In this document: positions 1-8,360 of the stretch, in pieces
Layout: every line of letters begins with the position of its first letter
Position numbering within the stretch: position 1 is the stretch's first letter
DNA from: Myxococcus dinghuensis
GTDB lineage: Bacteria; Myxococcota; Myxococcia; Myxococcales; Myxococcaceae
Direction: 5' to 3'
DNA length: 64,000 nt
Assembly (NCBI RefSeq): GCF_024198235.1
Contig: NZ_JAKCFB010000005.1
Span: forward strand, 343,997-407,996
The notes under the pieces: model-generated
What the model saw: the letters and a program-made list of their open reading frames with translations, nothing else
Database searches by the model: none
What the model was told of the DNA's origin: nothing
Translations under genes and position numbers: made by a program

Positions 1-109
1 CACGACGCGCGCGGGGCTTCTTCGCGCTGGGGTGCGGCCAAGTGTCTGGACTTGCTCGGCGAGTCGCCTCCAGGCGGTGCGGGCATACGGGGTGCTTTGC
101 CGGCGGGCC

Positions 110-1459
110 ATGTCCCCGACCTCCTCCCTCGTCTCCTCCATCGCGGCGCGCACGGCCTCTCGCGCGGTCGCCGCCGCCAGCCTCCTGGCGTTGACCTCCC
201 AATCCTCCGCGCAGGACGCGCCGCCCCCCGAGCCCCCCGCCGCCCCGGCCCCCGCGCCCTTCGCGTGGGGTGACTTCACGTGGATGAACGGGCAGAGCCG
301 GCAGAAGGACTTCCCGCTCCAGCTCTCGTCCGCGGTGGTGCTCAGCCTGTATCTCGACGCGAACTACGCGTTCAGCCTCAACCGGCCGCGCGACAACACG
401 CTCACGGGCAGCGCGAGCGTGGGTCGCCACAACGAGTTCGAGATCAACCTCGCGTCCATCGGTATCGACTGGAACTACCGCAACGTCATCGGCCGGCTGA
501 GCCTCCAGGCCGGCAACATGGTGAACATCGTCCAGGACCTCGACGGCACGGTGACGCGCGGGCGCTCACTGACGGCGCACAACCTCCGCTACATCCGCGA
601 GGCGACGCTGGGCTACCACTTCGACGTGGACTCCGGCCTCAACGTCGAGGGCGGCATCTTCATGTCGTACATCGGCCTGGAGAGCTACCTCCTGGCGGAG
701 AACTGGAACTACACGCGCTCGCTCGTGTGCGACCACACGCCCTTCTATTTCACGGGCATCCGCGCGCAGTACTTCCCCACGCCGAAGCTGAAGATCGAGC
801 CGTGGTTGATGAACGGCTGGCAGACGTATGGGAAGTGGAACAACGCGCCGTCCGCGGGGCTCGCGCTGCGGTGGAGCCCGTTGGAGTCGCTGACGCTGTT
901 CGGCAACTTCTACGTGGGCACGGACACGAAGGACGTGGCCGCGCGCGTGCGCTTCCACCACGACGACAGCCTCCTGCTGCGCTACTTCGACGCGCCGGGC
1001 GCGAAGGGCCTGTCCAAGCTGGCCTTCAGCATCAACAACCACGTGGGCTTCGAGTCGGGCGGCGCGGGGCTGCCCGGCGCGTCGGACGCGTACATGCTGG
1101 GCACGTCCATCGCGCACCGGGCGTGGTTCTACGAGGACCGGCTGTCGCTCACCGTGCGCGGCGAGTACATGACCAACCCCACGCGCTACCTGGCGCAGTA
1201 CCCGCCGCCGGACCTGGCCATGCAGCCGGGCACGGACCTGCGCGTGTGGGGCTTCACGGGCACCTTCGAGGTGATGCCCACGGACTTCCTCGGCCTGCGG
1301 CTGGAGGGTGTGTGGCGGCGCGCGAGCGTGCCGTACTTCGCGGGGCGCGGCGGCACCACGTCCGAGGACGGCTTCCAGGGTGGGCCCACGGAGGACTTCA
1401 CCGTGGACTCGCGCAAGGAGCAGACGCTGCTGCTCGTCGCCGCGAACTTCCGGCTCTGA
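110..1459 (+). CDS. OmpL-like outer-membrane beta-barrel porin (BBP2 type)
   Basis: Putative outer-membrane channel of about 449 residues. The ATG at 110 is chosen because it gives an Ala/Ser-rich signal peptide ending near SSAQDA, followed by a Pro-rich linker. A GTG-like extension to position 32 has no such character. The mature part alternates aromatic and polar residues as transmembrane beta strands do. It carries blocks typical of putative beta-barrel porin-2 proteins: LDANYAFSLNRP, GRHNEFEINLASIG, GGIFMSYIGLESYLLAENWNYTRS and LMNGWQTYGKW. It ends in ...LLLVAANFRL, a plausible barrel-closing last strand. The substrate cannot be inferred. It is monocistronic in appearance, with a hairpin about 40 bp downstream. 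Confidence 0.8.
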   Translation: MSPTSSLVSSIAARTASRAVAAASLLALTSQSSAQDAPPPEPPAAPAPAPFAWGDFTWMNGQSRQKDFPLQLSSAVVLSLYLDANYAFSLNRPRDNTLTGSASVGRHNEFEINLASIGIDWNYRNVIGRLSLQAGNMVNIVQDLDGTVTRGRSLTAHNLRYIREATLGYHFDVDSGLNVEGGIFMSYIGLESYLLAENWNYTRSLVCDHTPFYFTGIRAQYFPTPKLKIEPWLMNGWQTYGKWNNAPSAGLALRWSPLESLTLFGNFYVGTDTKDVAARVRFHHDDSLLLRYFDAPGAKGLSKLAFSINNHVGFESGGAGLPGASDAYMLGTSIAHRAWFYEDRLSLTVRGEYMTNPTRYLAQYPPPDLAMQPGTDLRVWGFTGTFEVMPTDFLGLRLEGVWRRASVPYFAGRGGTTSEDGFQGGPTEDFTVDSRKEQTLLLVAANFRL

Positions 1460-1496
1460 CGGAGGGGAACCACGCGGTTCGTCAGGGATGACCCGT

Positions 1497-1521
1497 CCGC
1501 GCCCGCTCGGTCCGGGCGCGG
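1497..1521 (+). terminator. Candidate terminator hairpin after the porin gene
   Basis: A perfect 9-bp inverted repeat, CCGCGCCCG and CGGGCGCGG, with a 7-nt loop, starts 37 bp after the porin stop codon. No T-tract follows, so it may be an intrinsic terminator of the weak high-GC type or only a transcript-end hairpin. Confidence 0.5.
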
Positions 1522-1539
1522 CGTGTCATCGCGTTCCCC

Positions 1540-1545
1540 TAGGCT
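1540..1545 (+). promoter_or_regulatory. Possible -10 element TAGGCT, leaderless start
   Basis: TAGGCT lies 9 nt before the ATG at 1555. The same hexamer at the same distance precedes the gene at 36727. If it is a -10 box, the transcript would begin almost at the start codon. I see no clear -35 box. Confidence 0.35.
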
Positions 1546-1554
1546 CACGGGACC

Positions 1555-2436
1555 ATGCCCCTGCCCAGAGTCACCCTCCTCGTCCCGTTCGTCGTCCTCC
1601 TCGCGGCCTTCGACGCCCAGGCCCAGGCCTATACCCGCCTGGAGATCAACGGCACCTCGCTGTGCCAGCCGCAGCGGACGCTGCAGTGGTCGTTCACCAC
1701 CATCGAGGACCATCCGACGGCGGAGGAGCGGGCCGCGACCCAGGCCGCGTTCAAGGCCTGGCAGGATTCGGTGGCCTCCTGCTCGGACATCACCTTCGTC
1801 CAAGGGCCGGACGTGCCCGCCGGCATGCCACTCCCTCGGGACGGCACGACGCGGGTGTCCTTCCCTCCGAAGCACTGCGCGGACGTCGTCCCCACCAACG
1901 ACGCGTGCTACGAAAACGACACCTGCCCGGAGAAGTACGCCTGCTGGAATCACGGCCCCTTTGAGTTCACGGAGGTCATCTCGACGTTCTACACGACGAC
2001 CGGCGCCATCGTCGGCTCCGACATCCAGCTCAACCCCAGCAGCGGGAGGCTCTCCACGGGAGACGGCCCTCGTTGCCCGAACCCCACCCGAGCCGAGCCG
2101 GGTTGCATGGGCTTCGACGTCCAGGCGCTGGTGACGCGGTCCATCGGAGAGGTGCTCGGACTGGCGTTGCAGCAGCGCGAGGACTCCACGATGTATCTCC
2201 AGTTGAGCTGGGGGGAGCCCGGGCGCCGCGTCATCGATCCAGGCACCCTCCAGGGCATCTGTGACCTCTATCCGCGCGGGCAATCCACGCCCGGCGGGTG
2301 CTCCGTGCCCACGCCCGTCGACGAGAACTTGAACGAGGACGAGTCGGGCTGTGCGGCCACCGGCTCCGCCCCGCTGCTGGCGGGGCTCGTGCTCCTGCTC
2401 GGTGCCGGATACAGGCGTCGGCGCGAGGAACGCTGA
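1555..2436 (+). CDS. Metalloprotease-like MYXO-CTERM surface protein without zinc ligands
   Basis: A 293-residue exported protein. It has a signal peptide (residues 1-24, ending AQAQA), a Cys-rich body and a C-terminal myxosortase signal: a Gly-Cys at about 266, a hydrophobic helix and an RRRREER tail. Layout and cysteines resemble matrixin-like myxosortase-dependent metalloproteases, including a STMY Met-turn-like motif at 211-214. The zinc motif, normally HExxHxxGxxH, reads TRSIGEVLGLALQ at 194-206. By alignment the HE pair becomes R195-S196, the second His becomes E199 and the third becomes L205. It is probably a catalytically dead homolog, with a structural, binding or inhibitory role. 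It is convergent with the TIGR02996 gene, 9 bp away. Confidence 0.75.
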   Translation: MPLPRVTLLVPFVVLLAAFDAQAQAYTRLEINGTSLCQPQRTLQWSFTTIEDHPTAEERAATQAAFKAWQDSVASCSDITFVQGPDVPAGMPLPRDGTTRVSFPPKHCADVVPTNDACYENDTCPEKYACWNHGPFEFTEVISTFYTTTGAIVGSDIQLNPSSGRLSTGDGPRCPNPTRAEPGCMGFDVQALVTRSIGEVLGLALQQREDSTMYLQLSWGEPGRRVIDPGTLQGICDLYPRGQSTPGGCSVPTPVDENLNEDESGCAATGSAPLLAGLVLLLGAGYRRRREER

Positions 2437-2445
2437 GCGCTCCGG

Positions 2446-3933
2446 CTACCCCCACTCGACCCGCGCATGGACGGACGCGGCGGCGCGCAGATAGGTCAGC
2501 GACCGGGAGTCCGGAGGCAGGCTGCTCCGGATGCGAATCCCTCGCGCGCCGAAGCCCGCCGCGACCTGGACGACCCTCGCCACCTCGGACAGACGCGGCG
2601 CGCCGAGGAGGATGAGCTCCACGGGCACCTCCTCGGCGGGTGTGACGACCAGGCGCCAGCGCTCCTCCTGGAAGGCCTCGATGCGCTCGACACGGTCCGC
2701 CATCCCGGAGCGGGCGCAAGCAGCCACCTGCTCCGGCCCCGCCTCGGGGAGCACCACCTGTGTCAACGCGGGCAGCCGCGCCAGGGCCTCCCACTCCCCG
2801 GACGACAAGGGCGGGGGCCTCGACCCCTCGGTGAGCAGCTCCAGGCCCTTCACGGGGAGCTGCCGCTTCGCGACGGCCCGCGCGACGTCCGTGTCGAGCT
2901 GTCGCAGCCAGGTCACGCCTCGCAGGTGGGGATGCGTGAGCCACTCGACGAAGCGCGTGGCGTCGTGTCCCCCGCTCCACGAAATCTCCCGCACGGTGAG
3001 CCAGGCCTCCATCGGCTCGGGGAACTCGGAGACCGCGCACACGTAGCGGCGCAGCATGACCGCCACGGGGAAGCCCCGCTCGAAGCGACTGCGACGCGGT
3101 TCGATGAGCGGCCCCAGCGGGACCTCCCAGAGTTCCCGATGCCGCCCGAGCAGCTCACGCACCCGCGCTTCGTCCGGTGTCGGCGCGCACTGCAGCATGA
3201 TGAGCTCGCCCCGCGGGTCACCCTCCTCGAGGAGACGGTCCGCGAGCACCAGCCGCGCGGCATCGTCCTCCAGCGCGGCGTAGACGCTGGGTAGCAACAG
3301 CTCGCGCGCGGAGGCCCCCTGGGCGTCCGACCGCTCCCGCTCCTCCACCGCGCGGAGCAACACCTCGCGCAGCGCCAGGGCCTCGTCGCTCGGAACGGCG
3401 GGCGTCCACTGCTCCCACTTCTCGATGAGCGCCCCCAACTGGCGGGTGGAATCGTCTTCGCGTCCCAGCCGCGCCTGCAACGCTCGCAGGTCCTCCGTCT
3501 GCGCTCCCGGTCCCACGTACGCGAGCGCCTCGCAGAGCTTCGACAGGGTCGCGGGTGTCCGCGCCGTGGCGAGCCGGGCCACGGAGAGCAACGCGGGGAT
3601 GAACCGAGGGTCCGCATCGAAGCGGAACACGCAGGCGACCCACTCCTCCACGTGAGGCGAGGAGTCCTCCAAGGCCATGAGCGTGCGAGCGAGCCCGGTG
3701 GGCGTCGAGGCCCAGTCCCGCCGCTGGCCCGGGAAGCCGGACCCCTCCCTGCGCGTCTCTTCGGCGTCGAGTCGCGCGCCGAGGCGCGAGATGGGCTCGA
3801 GCAACGAAGGAGCGCGGAGGCGCCGCCAGGCTTGCAGCAACTCGCCCAGGGCCTGCGGTTCCTTGTACTGCGCGAAGCGCGCCACGGCCCGGGACAGGAA
3901 CGAGGCCAACGACGTGTTCTTCGGTGACCTCAC
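2446..3933 (-). CDS. TIGR02996 domain protein (copy 3 of a tandem trio)
   Basis: A 495-residue cytoplasmic protein of unknown function. The TIGR02996 signature is at residues 223-248 (DDAARLVLADRLLEEGDPRG then ELIMLQ), followed by RFERGFPVAV. The C-terminal third has leucine-spaced segments reminiscent of degenerate leucine-rich repeats (HLRGVTWLRQL, LPALTQVVLPEAG). The start is GTG at 3933, 4 bp after the upstream paralog's TAG, so the two are probably translationally coupled. TIGR02996 proteins are known as multi-copy, repeat-associated proteins in Myxococcus and a few other large-genome bacteria. No enzymatic motif is visible. Confidence 0.8.
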   Translation of the reverse strand: MRSPKNTSLASFLSRAVARFAQYKEPQALGELLQAWRRLRAPSLLEPISRLGARLDAEETRREGSGFPGQRRDWASTPTGLARTLMALEDSSPHVEEWVACVFRFDADPRFIPALLSVARLATARTPATLSKLCEALAYVGPGAQTEDLRALQARLGREDDSTRQLGALIEKWEQWTPAVPSDEALALREVLLRAVEERERSDAQGASARELLLPSVYAALEDDAARLVLADRLLEEGDPRGELIMLQCAPTPDEARVRELLGRHRELWEVPLGPLIEPRRSRFERGFPVAVMLRRYVCAVSEFPEPMEAWLTVREISWSGGHDATRFVEWLTHPHLRGVTWLRQLDTDVARAVAKRQLPVKGLELLTEGSRPPPLSSGEWEALARLPALTQVVLPEAGPEQVAACARSGMADRVERIEAFQEERWRLVVTPAEEVPVELILLGAPRLSEVARVVQVAAGFGARGIRIRSSLPPDSRSLTYLRAAASVHARVEWG

Positions 3934-3937
3934 ACGG

Positions 3938-5443
3938 CTACTCCCAGATGACGTGTGTGTACGCCGCCGTGGCCTGCTTCAGGTTCTCGATATCCCAGGG
4001 CTTGAGCTTGCGCTCACAGCGCACACGAAGCCGTGTCGTCCCGAAGCCCTCCGCCTCGCGAAGGACCTCCCCGAACAAGCGGACCGTCTCCTCGCTCAGG
4101 AGCGTCGCCTCGATGGGCACTTCCGCCGACGGCCGCACCGTGAGTCGCCATGCGCCCTGGCAGTAGGCATCGAAACGCTCCAACGTCCGCCCCAGTGGAG
4201 CGTTGGCGCACATGCGGATGTCGAACGGCCCGGCTTCGCGAACCTCCAGCCACGACAGGCTCGGCAGCAGGGCCAGTCGCGCGAGCGCCACCTCCCACCC
4301 GGAGATACGCTTCGCGAGCCGTTCGGCTCCGTCCAATTCCAGATGGACCCTGTCGAGTCGATCCACGGCCACCTCCACCCTGCTCACGGAAGGATGCGGA
4401 CCCATCCGCCCGGCCGAGAAGAGCGACATCTGGCGCACCCGCTCGATACCGCGCAGGTGTGGATGCATGAGCCACTCCGCGTCGATACCGCGCCCCCAGT
4501 CGACCTCGCGCACCATGCTCCACTCGGGAGCGGGCACGGTGGAGGGAGCTTCGGGTGGAGCCTCCCAGCCGATCCAGACAGCCGCTGGGAATCCCCGCTC
4601 GAAACGCGTCTTGCCCCGCTGGATGATGGCCCCCAGGGGTGCTTCCCAGGTCGACCGATGCGCATCGAGCAGCGCGTTGACCCGGGCCTCATCGGGGGCG
4701 GGCGAGCATTGCAGCACGATGAACTCGCCCCATGGATCGCCGAGGGCCACCAGCTCGTCGGCCATCACCAGCCGCGCGGCATCGTCGTCGGGTTGGGCGT
4801 AGACCTGCGGGAGCCACTTCTCCCGGACGCTCGCGCGGCGCTGCTCGAGCTCCACCCTCGCGCCGAGCGCTTCCCTCAAGCCCTGGAGCGCCGCCTGGGC
4901 ACGCGCATCCAGGGCTGGAGGCACCCACTCACGCCCCATGCGGATGATGAAGGCGAGCCGAGCGGCGGAGTCGTTGTCCGGCGCCAGGCTGGCGTGCAGC
5001 GCCTCGAGCGGCGCGACGTCGAAGGGAGGCCCCACGTGCTTGAGCGCCAGACACAGCTTCGTCAGGTTCCGCGGCTCCTGGAACTCAGGCCGCCGGGAGA
5101 GGAGCACCAGCGCTGGCGCCAACTGGGGGTTCGGGGACGTCCCAGGGACCGCGTCGAGGTAAGGCATCAACGAATGCCACGACCGCCCCTCCCGTGGCAC
5201 GAGGAGCCACGCCAGGTACCTGGGCGTGTCCGCCCACGCCGCGTACAGCGGCGGACCGGCGGCTTCGTCCACGGCGAGGCGCTTCGCGACCAGGCGCCTT
5301 TCGAACTCTTCACAAATCCTGACCAGGGCCGGTGAGCGGCACACCTGCCAGGCCGACATCAGGGCGGCGAGCGTCCGATCTTCGTCCTCCCGGGCAAAGG
5401 ACTCCGCGGCGCGCTCCAGGTGACCGTACACGATGTCATTCAC
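3938..5443 (-). CDS. TIGR02996 domain protein (copy 2 of a tandem trio)
   Basis: A 501-residue paralog of both neighbours. It begins MNDIVYGHLERAAESFARED, the same opening as copy 1 upstream. The TIGR02996 block reads DDAARLVMADELVALGDPWG, then EFIVLQCSPAPDEARVNALL and RFERGFPAAVW. The C-terminal part again has LRR-like spacing (HLRGIERVRQ, LPSLSWLEV). It is the middle gene of a minus-strand run, 45 bp after copy 1 and 4 bp before copy 3. The divergence between copies shows an old duplication, not a recent one. Function unknown. Confidence 0.8.
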   Translation of the reverse strand: MNDIVYGHLERAAESFAREDEDRTLAALMSAWQVCRSPALVRICEEFERRLVAKRLAVDEAAGPPLYAAWADTPRYLAWLLVPREGRSWHSLMPYLDAVPGTSPNPQLAPALVLLSRRPEFQEPRNLTKLCLALKHVGPPFDVAPLEALHASLAPDNDSAARLAFIIRMGREWVPPALDARAQAALQGLREALGARVELEQRRASVREKWLPQVYAQPDDDAARLVMADELVALGDPWGEFIVLQCSPAPDEARVNALLDAHRSTWEAPLGAIIQRGKTRFERGFPAAVWIGWEAPPEAPSTVPAPEWSMVREVDWGRGIDAEWLMHPHLRGIERVRQMSLFSAGRMGPHPSVSRVEVAVDRLDRVHLELDGAERLAKRISGWEVALARLALLPSLSWLEVREAGPFDIRMCANAPLGRTLERFDAYCQGAWRLTVRPSAEVPIEATLLSEETVRLFGEVLREAEGFGTTRLRVRCERKLKPWDIENLKQATAAYTHVIWE

Positions 5444-5488
5444 GTCGCCACTCTACCGCGACGTGGAAACGCCCACACCCGTGCCCCC

Positions 5489-6982
5489 TCATTCCCAATC
5501 GACGCGAGCGTATTCGGACGTGGCCTCGCGCAGCCGCCCGATGGCCAGCGTATCCAGCCGCCGGGGACAGCGGACGTGGAGCCCGTAGGCGTTGAACCTC
5601 GCGGCGGCGCGGAGGACGGTGGCGAACGCGTCGACGTGGCGCTCGCTCAGCAGCGTGCCTCTCACGGGGACCTCCGCCGCCCGCGTCACCTCCACCGTCC
5701 ACGCGCCGTCCCGGGTCGCCTCGAAGTGCTCCAGCCTGGCCGCCAGGGGCGAGCTCGCGCACAGCGCCACGTCGCTGGGCACCGCGTCCGGCAGCTCCAC
5801 GCGTGTCAGGTGCCGCAGCGCGGAGAGCGCGTCGAACACCCCGGGGGCCGTGCGCAGCAGGTCGCCGCCCATCTCCAGGCTCCGCACGGGGAGCGTCGAC
5901 GCGCCCAGCCGGTTCGCCAGCACGGCGGGCACGTGGCGCAGCCGCGTCACCCGGCGCAGGTTCGGGTGCGCCAGCCACACACTCCAACGCTCGACGATGT
6001 CGTCCCACGCGCCGATGACCGGATTCCAGTCCACCTCCACCACCGTGCCCCACGCGAGCCCCGGCTCCGGCAGGCGCGGCCCCAGGTCGTCCGCCGTCAT
6101 CCGCACCGCCACCGGGAACCCCCGCTCGAAGCGCGTGCGACCGCGCTCGATGACCCGCCCCAGCGGCGCCTCCCACTTCACCCGGTTCATCGAGAGCAAC
6201 TGCGCGATGCGGGGCGTGTCCGGCTCCGGCGCGAACTGGAGCATGATGAACTCGCCCAGCGGATCCCCCAGGCCGAGCAACTGGTCCGCCAACACCATCC
6301 TCGCGCTGTCGTCCTCGGGCGCGTCGTAGACCCGGGCGAGCAGCGCCTCGCGGGTGCCCGCGTCCTGGCGCTCCCCCATCGCCCGCGCCTCGATGGCCTC
6401 TCGCAACGCCTCGCACCGCTCCAGCGCCAGCGCATCGAGCACCGGCGGCGTCCACGCCGCCCCCAGCCGGATGACCCGGTCGAGCTGCCGCGTCACGAAC
6501 GACAACACCGGAGGCAACCGGGCCTTCAGCGCCCGCAACAACTGCACGTCGAACGGCGGCCCCACGTGCATGTACACGTCACAGAACGCCGCCAGGACAC
6601 GGAAGTCCTCCACCACCTGCATCCGGGAGAGCGCCTGCAACACCGGGACGAAGCGCGGGTCCGCGGGCCACTGCCGCAGCCGCTCCAGTCGTCGACTCGT
6701 CTCCCGCCAGTTCGACGACGACGCGAACCCCAGCAACGACACCAGCATCCTCGGCAGGTCCATGGGGTGGCGCCGCTCCAACTGCGTCTCCCACGACGAG
6801 CCGACGTCCAGCGGCGTGAGCCCCTCCCCCAGCCGGTCCGACAGCTGCTGGACGAGCGCGATGACGGGCTCCGCCCGGGACTCGCGCCAGGCCTCCAACA
6901 ACTGCTCCAGCGCCGCGTCCTCTTCATGCCGAGCGAAGGAATCCGCGGCGCGCCCCAGGAGCCCGTTCAGGATTTCGTTCAC
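5489..6982 (-). CDS. TIGR02996 domain protein (copy 1 of a tandem trio)
   Basis: A 497-residue first gene of the trio. The GTG at 6982 is chosen because the sequence from there (VNEILNGLLGRAADSFARHE) aligns with the start of the next paralog (MNDIVYGHLERAAESFARED). The open frame continues upstream to 7069 without homology. The TIGR02996 motif reads DDSARMVLADQLLGLGDPLG, EFIMLQ and RFERGFPVAV. The C-terminus has LRR-like stretches (HPNLRRVTRLRHV, LRHLTRVELPDA). The promoter must lie in the roughly 115 bp shared divergently with the ArsR gene. Confidence 0.78.
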   Translation of the reverse strand: MNEILNGLLGRAADSFARHEEDAALEQLLEAWRESRAEPVIALVQQLSDRLGEGLTPLDVGSSWETQLERRHPMDLPRMLVSLLGFASSSNWRETSRRLERLRQWPADPRFVPVLQALSRMQVVEDFRVLAAFCDVYMHVGPPFDVQLLRALKARLPPVLSFVTRQLDRVIRLGAAWTPPVLDALALERCEALREAIEARAMGERQDAGTREALLARVYDAPEDDSARMVLADQLLGLGDPLGEFIMLQFAPEPDTPRIAQLLSMNRVKWEAPLGRVIERGRTRFERGFPVAVRMTADDLGPRLPEPGLAWGTVVEVDWNPVIGAWDDIVERWSVWLAHPNLRRVTRLRHVPAVLANRLGASTLPVRSLEMGGDLLRTAPGVFDALSALRHLTRVELPDAVPSDVALCASSPLAARLEHFEATRDGAWTVEVTRAAEVPVRGTLLSERHVDAFATVLRAAARFNAYGLHVRCPRRLDTLAIGRLREATSEYARVDWE

Positions 6983-7046
6983 GGCCCTCCAGCGTAGGGG
7001 ATTGCCGCCCCTCGGACGAAGGCGCTCCGCCACCAAGGGTCCGCCA

Positions 7047-7094
7047 ATACTCAAGCCGCGACTTGACAATCACCCCACCCCGTCGATACTTAAG
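7047..7094 (+). promoter_or_regulatory. Promoter and operator candidate for the ArsR-SRPBCC operon
   Basis: TTGACA at 7063-7068 and GATACT at 7085-7090 form a sigma-70-like pair with a 16-bp spacer. The -10 box ends only 7 nt before the ATG at 7098, so the mRNA is probably leaderless. Symmetry overlaps it: TCAAG (7051-7055) and CTTGA (7062-7066) flank the -35 box. Direct repeats ATACTCAAG (7047) and ATACTTAAG (7086) bracket the promoter. An ACTTAAGT palindrome covers 7088-7095. This is the arrangement expected for autorepression by an ArsR dimer. Confidence 0.5.
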
Positions 7095-7097
7095 TCC

Positions 7098-7460
7098 ATG
7101 CTAAACAGTGACTCGGTGGACCGCGTCTTCCACGCGCTGGGCGACGCCACCCGGCGGGCCATCGTCGAGCGGTTGAGCCGGGGCGCGCTGTCGGTCAGCG
7201 AGCTGGCGAGGCCGCTCGACATCACGCTGGCGGCGGTGGTGCAGCACCTCCAGGTGTTGGAGGAGAGCGGCATCGTCCAGACGGAGAAGGTGGGGCGGGT
7301 GCGCTCGTGCCAGTTGCAACCCGACGGGCTGCGCGTCGCCGAATCCTGGCTCGCGGACCGCCGGGGCCTGTGGGAGCGGCGCTTCGACCGGTTGGGTCAA
7401 TTGCTCGAGGAGGCGGAGCCCCCACCGGGTCCCTCTCGCCGAAGGAAGGACAAACCATGA
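7098..7460 (+). CDS. ArsR-family winged-helix transcriptional regulator
   Basis: A 120-residue DNA-binding protein. Its winged helix-turn-helix spans about residues 8-85 (DRVFHALGDATRRAIVERL, LSVSELARPLDITLAAVVQHL, VLEESGIVQTEKVGRVRSC), followed by the short helix LADRRGLWERRFDRLGQLLEE. There is no CxC metal site. It belongs to the ArsR type usually paired with SRPBCC/AHSA1 proteins, not a metal sensor. Its ATGA overlaps the start of the SRPBCC gene by 4 bp, which is the usual partnership. Likely an autorepressor; the ligand is unknown. Confidence 0.85.
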   Translation: MLNSDSVDRVFHALGDATRRAIVERLSRGALSVSELARPLDITLAAVVQHLQVLEESGIVQTEKVGRVRSCQLQPDGLRVAESWLADRRGLWERRFDRLGQLLEEAEPPPGPSRRRKDKP

Positions 7461-8353
7461 AGACACTCCCCGTCGTCCACGGTTCATTCACCCTCGAGCG
7501 CGAGTATCGCGTGCCACCGTCGCGGGTCTTCGCCGCCTGGGCGGACCCGGAGGTGAAGGCGCAGTGGTTCATCGGTCCGCCGGAGCGGTGGACGCTGGTG
7601 GCCCGCGAGCTGGACTTCCGCGTGGGAGGCCGCGAGCTGCTCCACGGGCAATTGACCGGAGGGCCCTCCACCGTCTTCACCGCGCGCTATCACGACATCC
7701 GCCCGGACGAGCGGCTCGTGTATGTCTATGACATGCACGTGGGGGGCACGCACCTGTCGGTGTCGCTGGCCACGGTGGAGCTGCGCGCCACGCGCACGGG
7801 GACGCTCATGCGCTTCACGGAGCAGGCGGCGTTCGTGGATGGACAGGACGGCACGCGCTCACGCGAGGGCGGGACGGCGGCGCACTTCGACCGGCTGACG
7901 CCGGTGCTGGAGAAGCCCCGCGAGGTGCTCTCCGAGCGGGTCTTCGACGCGCCCCGGGACAGCGTGTACCGGGCCTTCAGCGACCCGCGGCAACTGGCGC
8001 GGTGGTGGGGACCGCGGGGCGCCACCAACACGTTCCACACGTTCGACCCGCGACCGGGCGGCGCGTGGCGCTTCGACATGCACGCGGCCGACGGCACCCG
8101 CTACGCCATGGACAAGGAGTTCGTGGAGGTGGTGCCCGGCGAGCGCGTCGTCCTGCGCCACCACCAGGCCTCGCACGCGTTCGAGATGCGCATGGACTTC
8201 GCGGCCGAAGGCGAGCGCACGCGCGTCACCTGGCGCATGCGGTTCGAGTCGGAGCAGGAGTTCGACCCGGTGCGCGGCTTCGTCGAGGAGGCGAACCAGC
8301 AGAACTTCGACCGGCTCGAGGCGCACCTGGCGGCGAGGAAGGACGCCCACTGA
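7457..8353 (+). CDS. Tandem double SRPBCC (AHSA1-like) protein
   Basis: A 298-residue protein with two Aha1/START-like hydrophobic-pocket domains in one chain. Domain 1 (about 8-140) opens FTLEREYRVPPSRVFAAWADPEVKAQWF and ends with the usual closing helix (EGGTAAHFDRLTPVLE). Domain 2 (about 155-295) restarts with SERVFDAPRDSVYRAFSDPRQLARWWGP and ends ANQQNFDRLEAHLA. Each half matches a complete single-domain protein, so this is a gene fusion of two tandem paralogs. The ATGA overlap with the ArsR gene implies coupled translation and shared control. Such proteins bind small lipophilic ligands or act in stress responses; the specific role is unknown. Confidence 0.85.
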   Translation: MKTLPVVHGSFTLEREYRVPPSRVFAAWADPEVKAQWFIGPPERWTLVARELDFRVGGRELLHGQLTGGPSTVFTARYHDIRPDERLVYVYDMHVGGTHLSVSLATVELRATRTGTLMRFTEQAAFVDGQDGTRSREGGTAAHFDRLTPVLEKPREVLSERVFDAPRDSVYRAFSDPRQLARWWGPRGATNTFHTFDPRPGGAWRFDMHAADGTRYAMDKEFVEVVPGERVVLRHHQASHAFEMRMDFAAEGERTRVTWRMRFESEQEFDPVRGFVEEANQQNFDRLEAHLAARKDAH

Positions 8354-8360
8354 CACCACG

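Noticed and set aside
32..109. N-terminal extension of the porin gene to position 32
   Set aside because: It would bury the signal peptide behind 26 residues, and no ribosome site precedes it.
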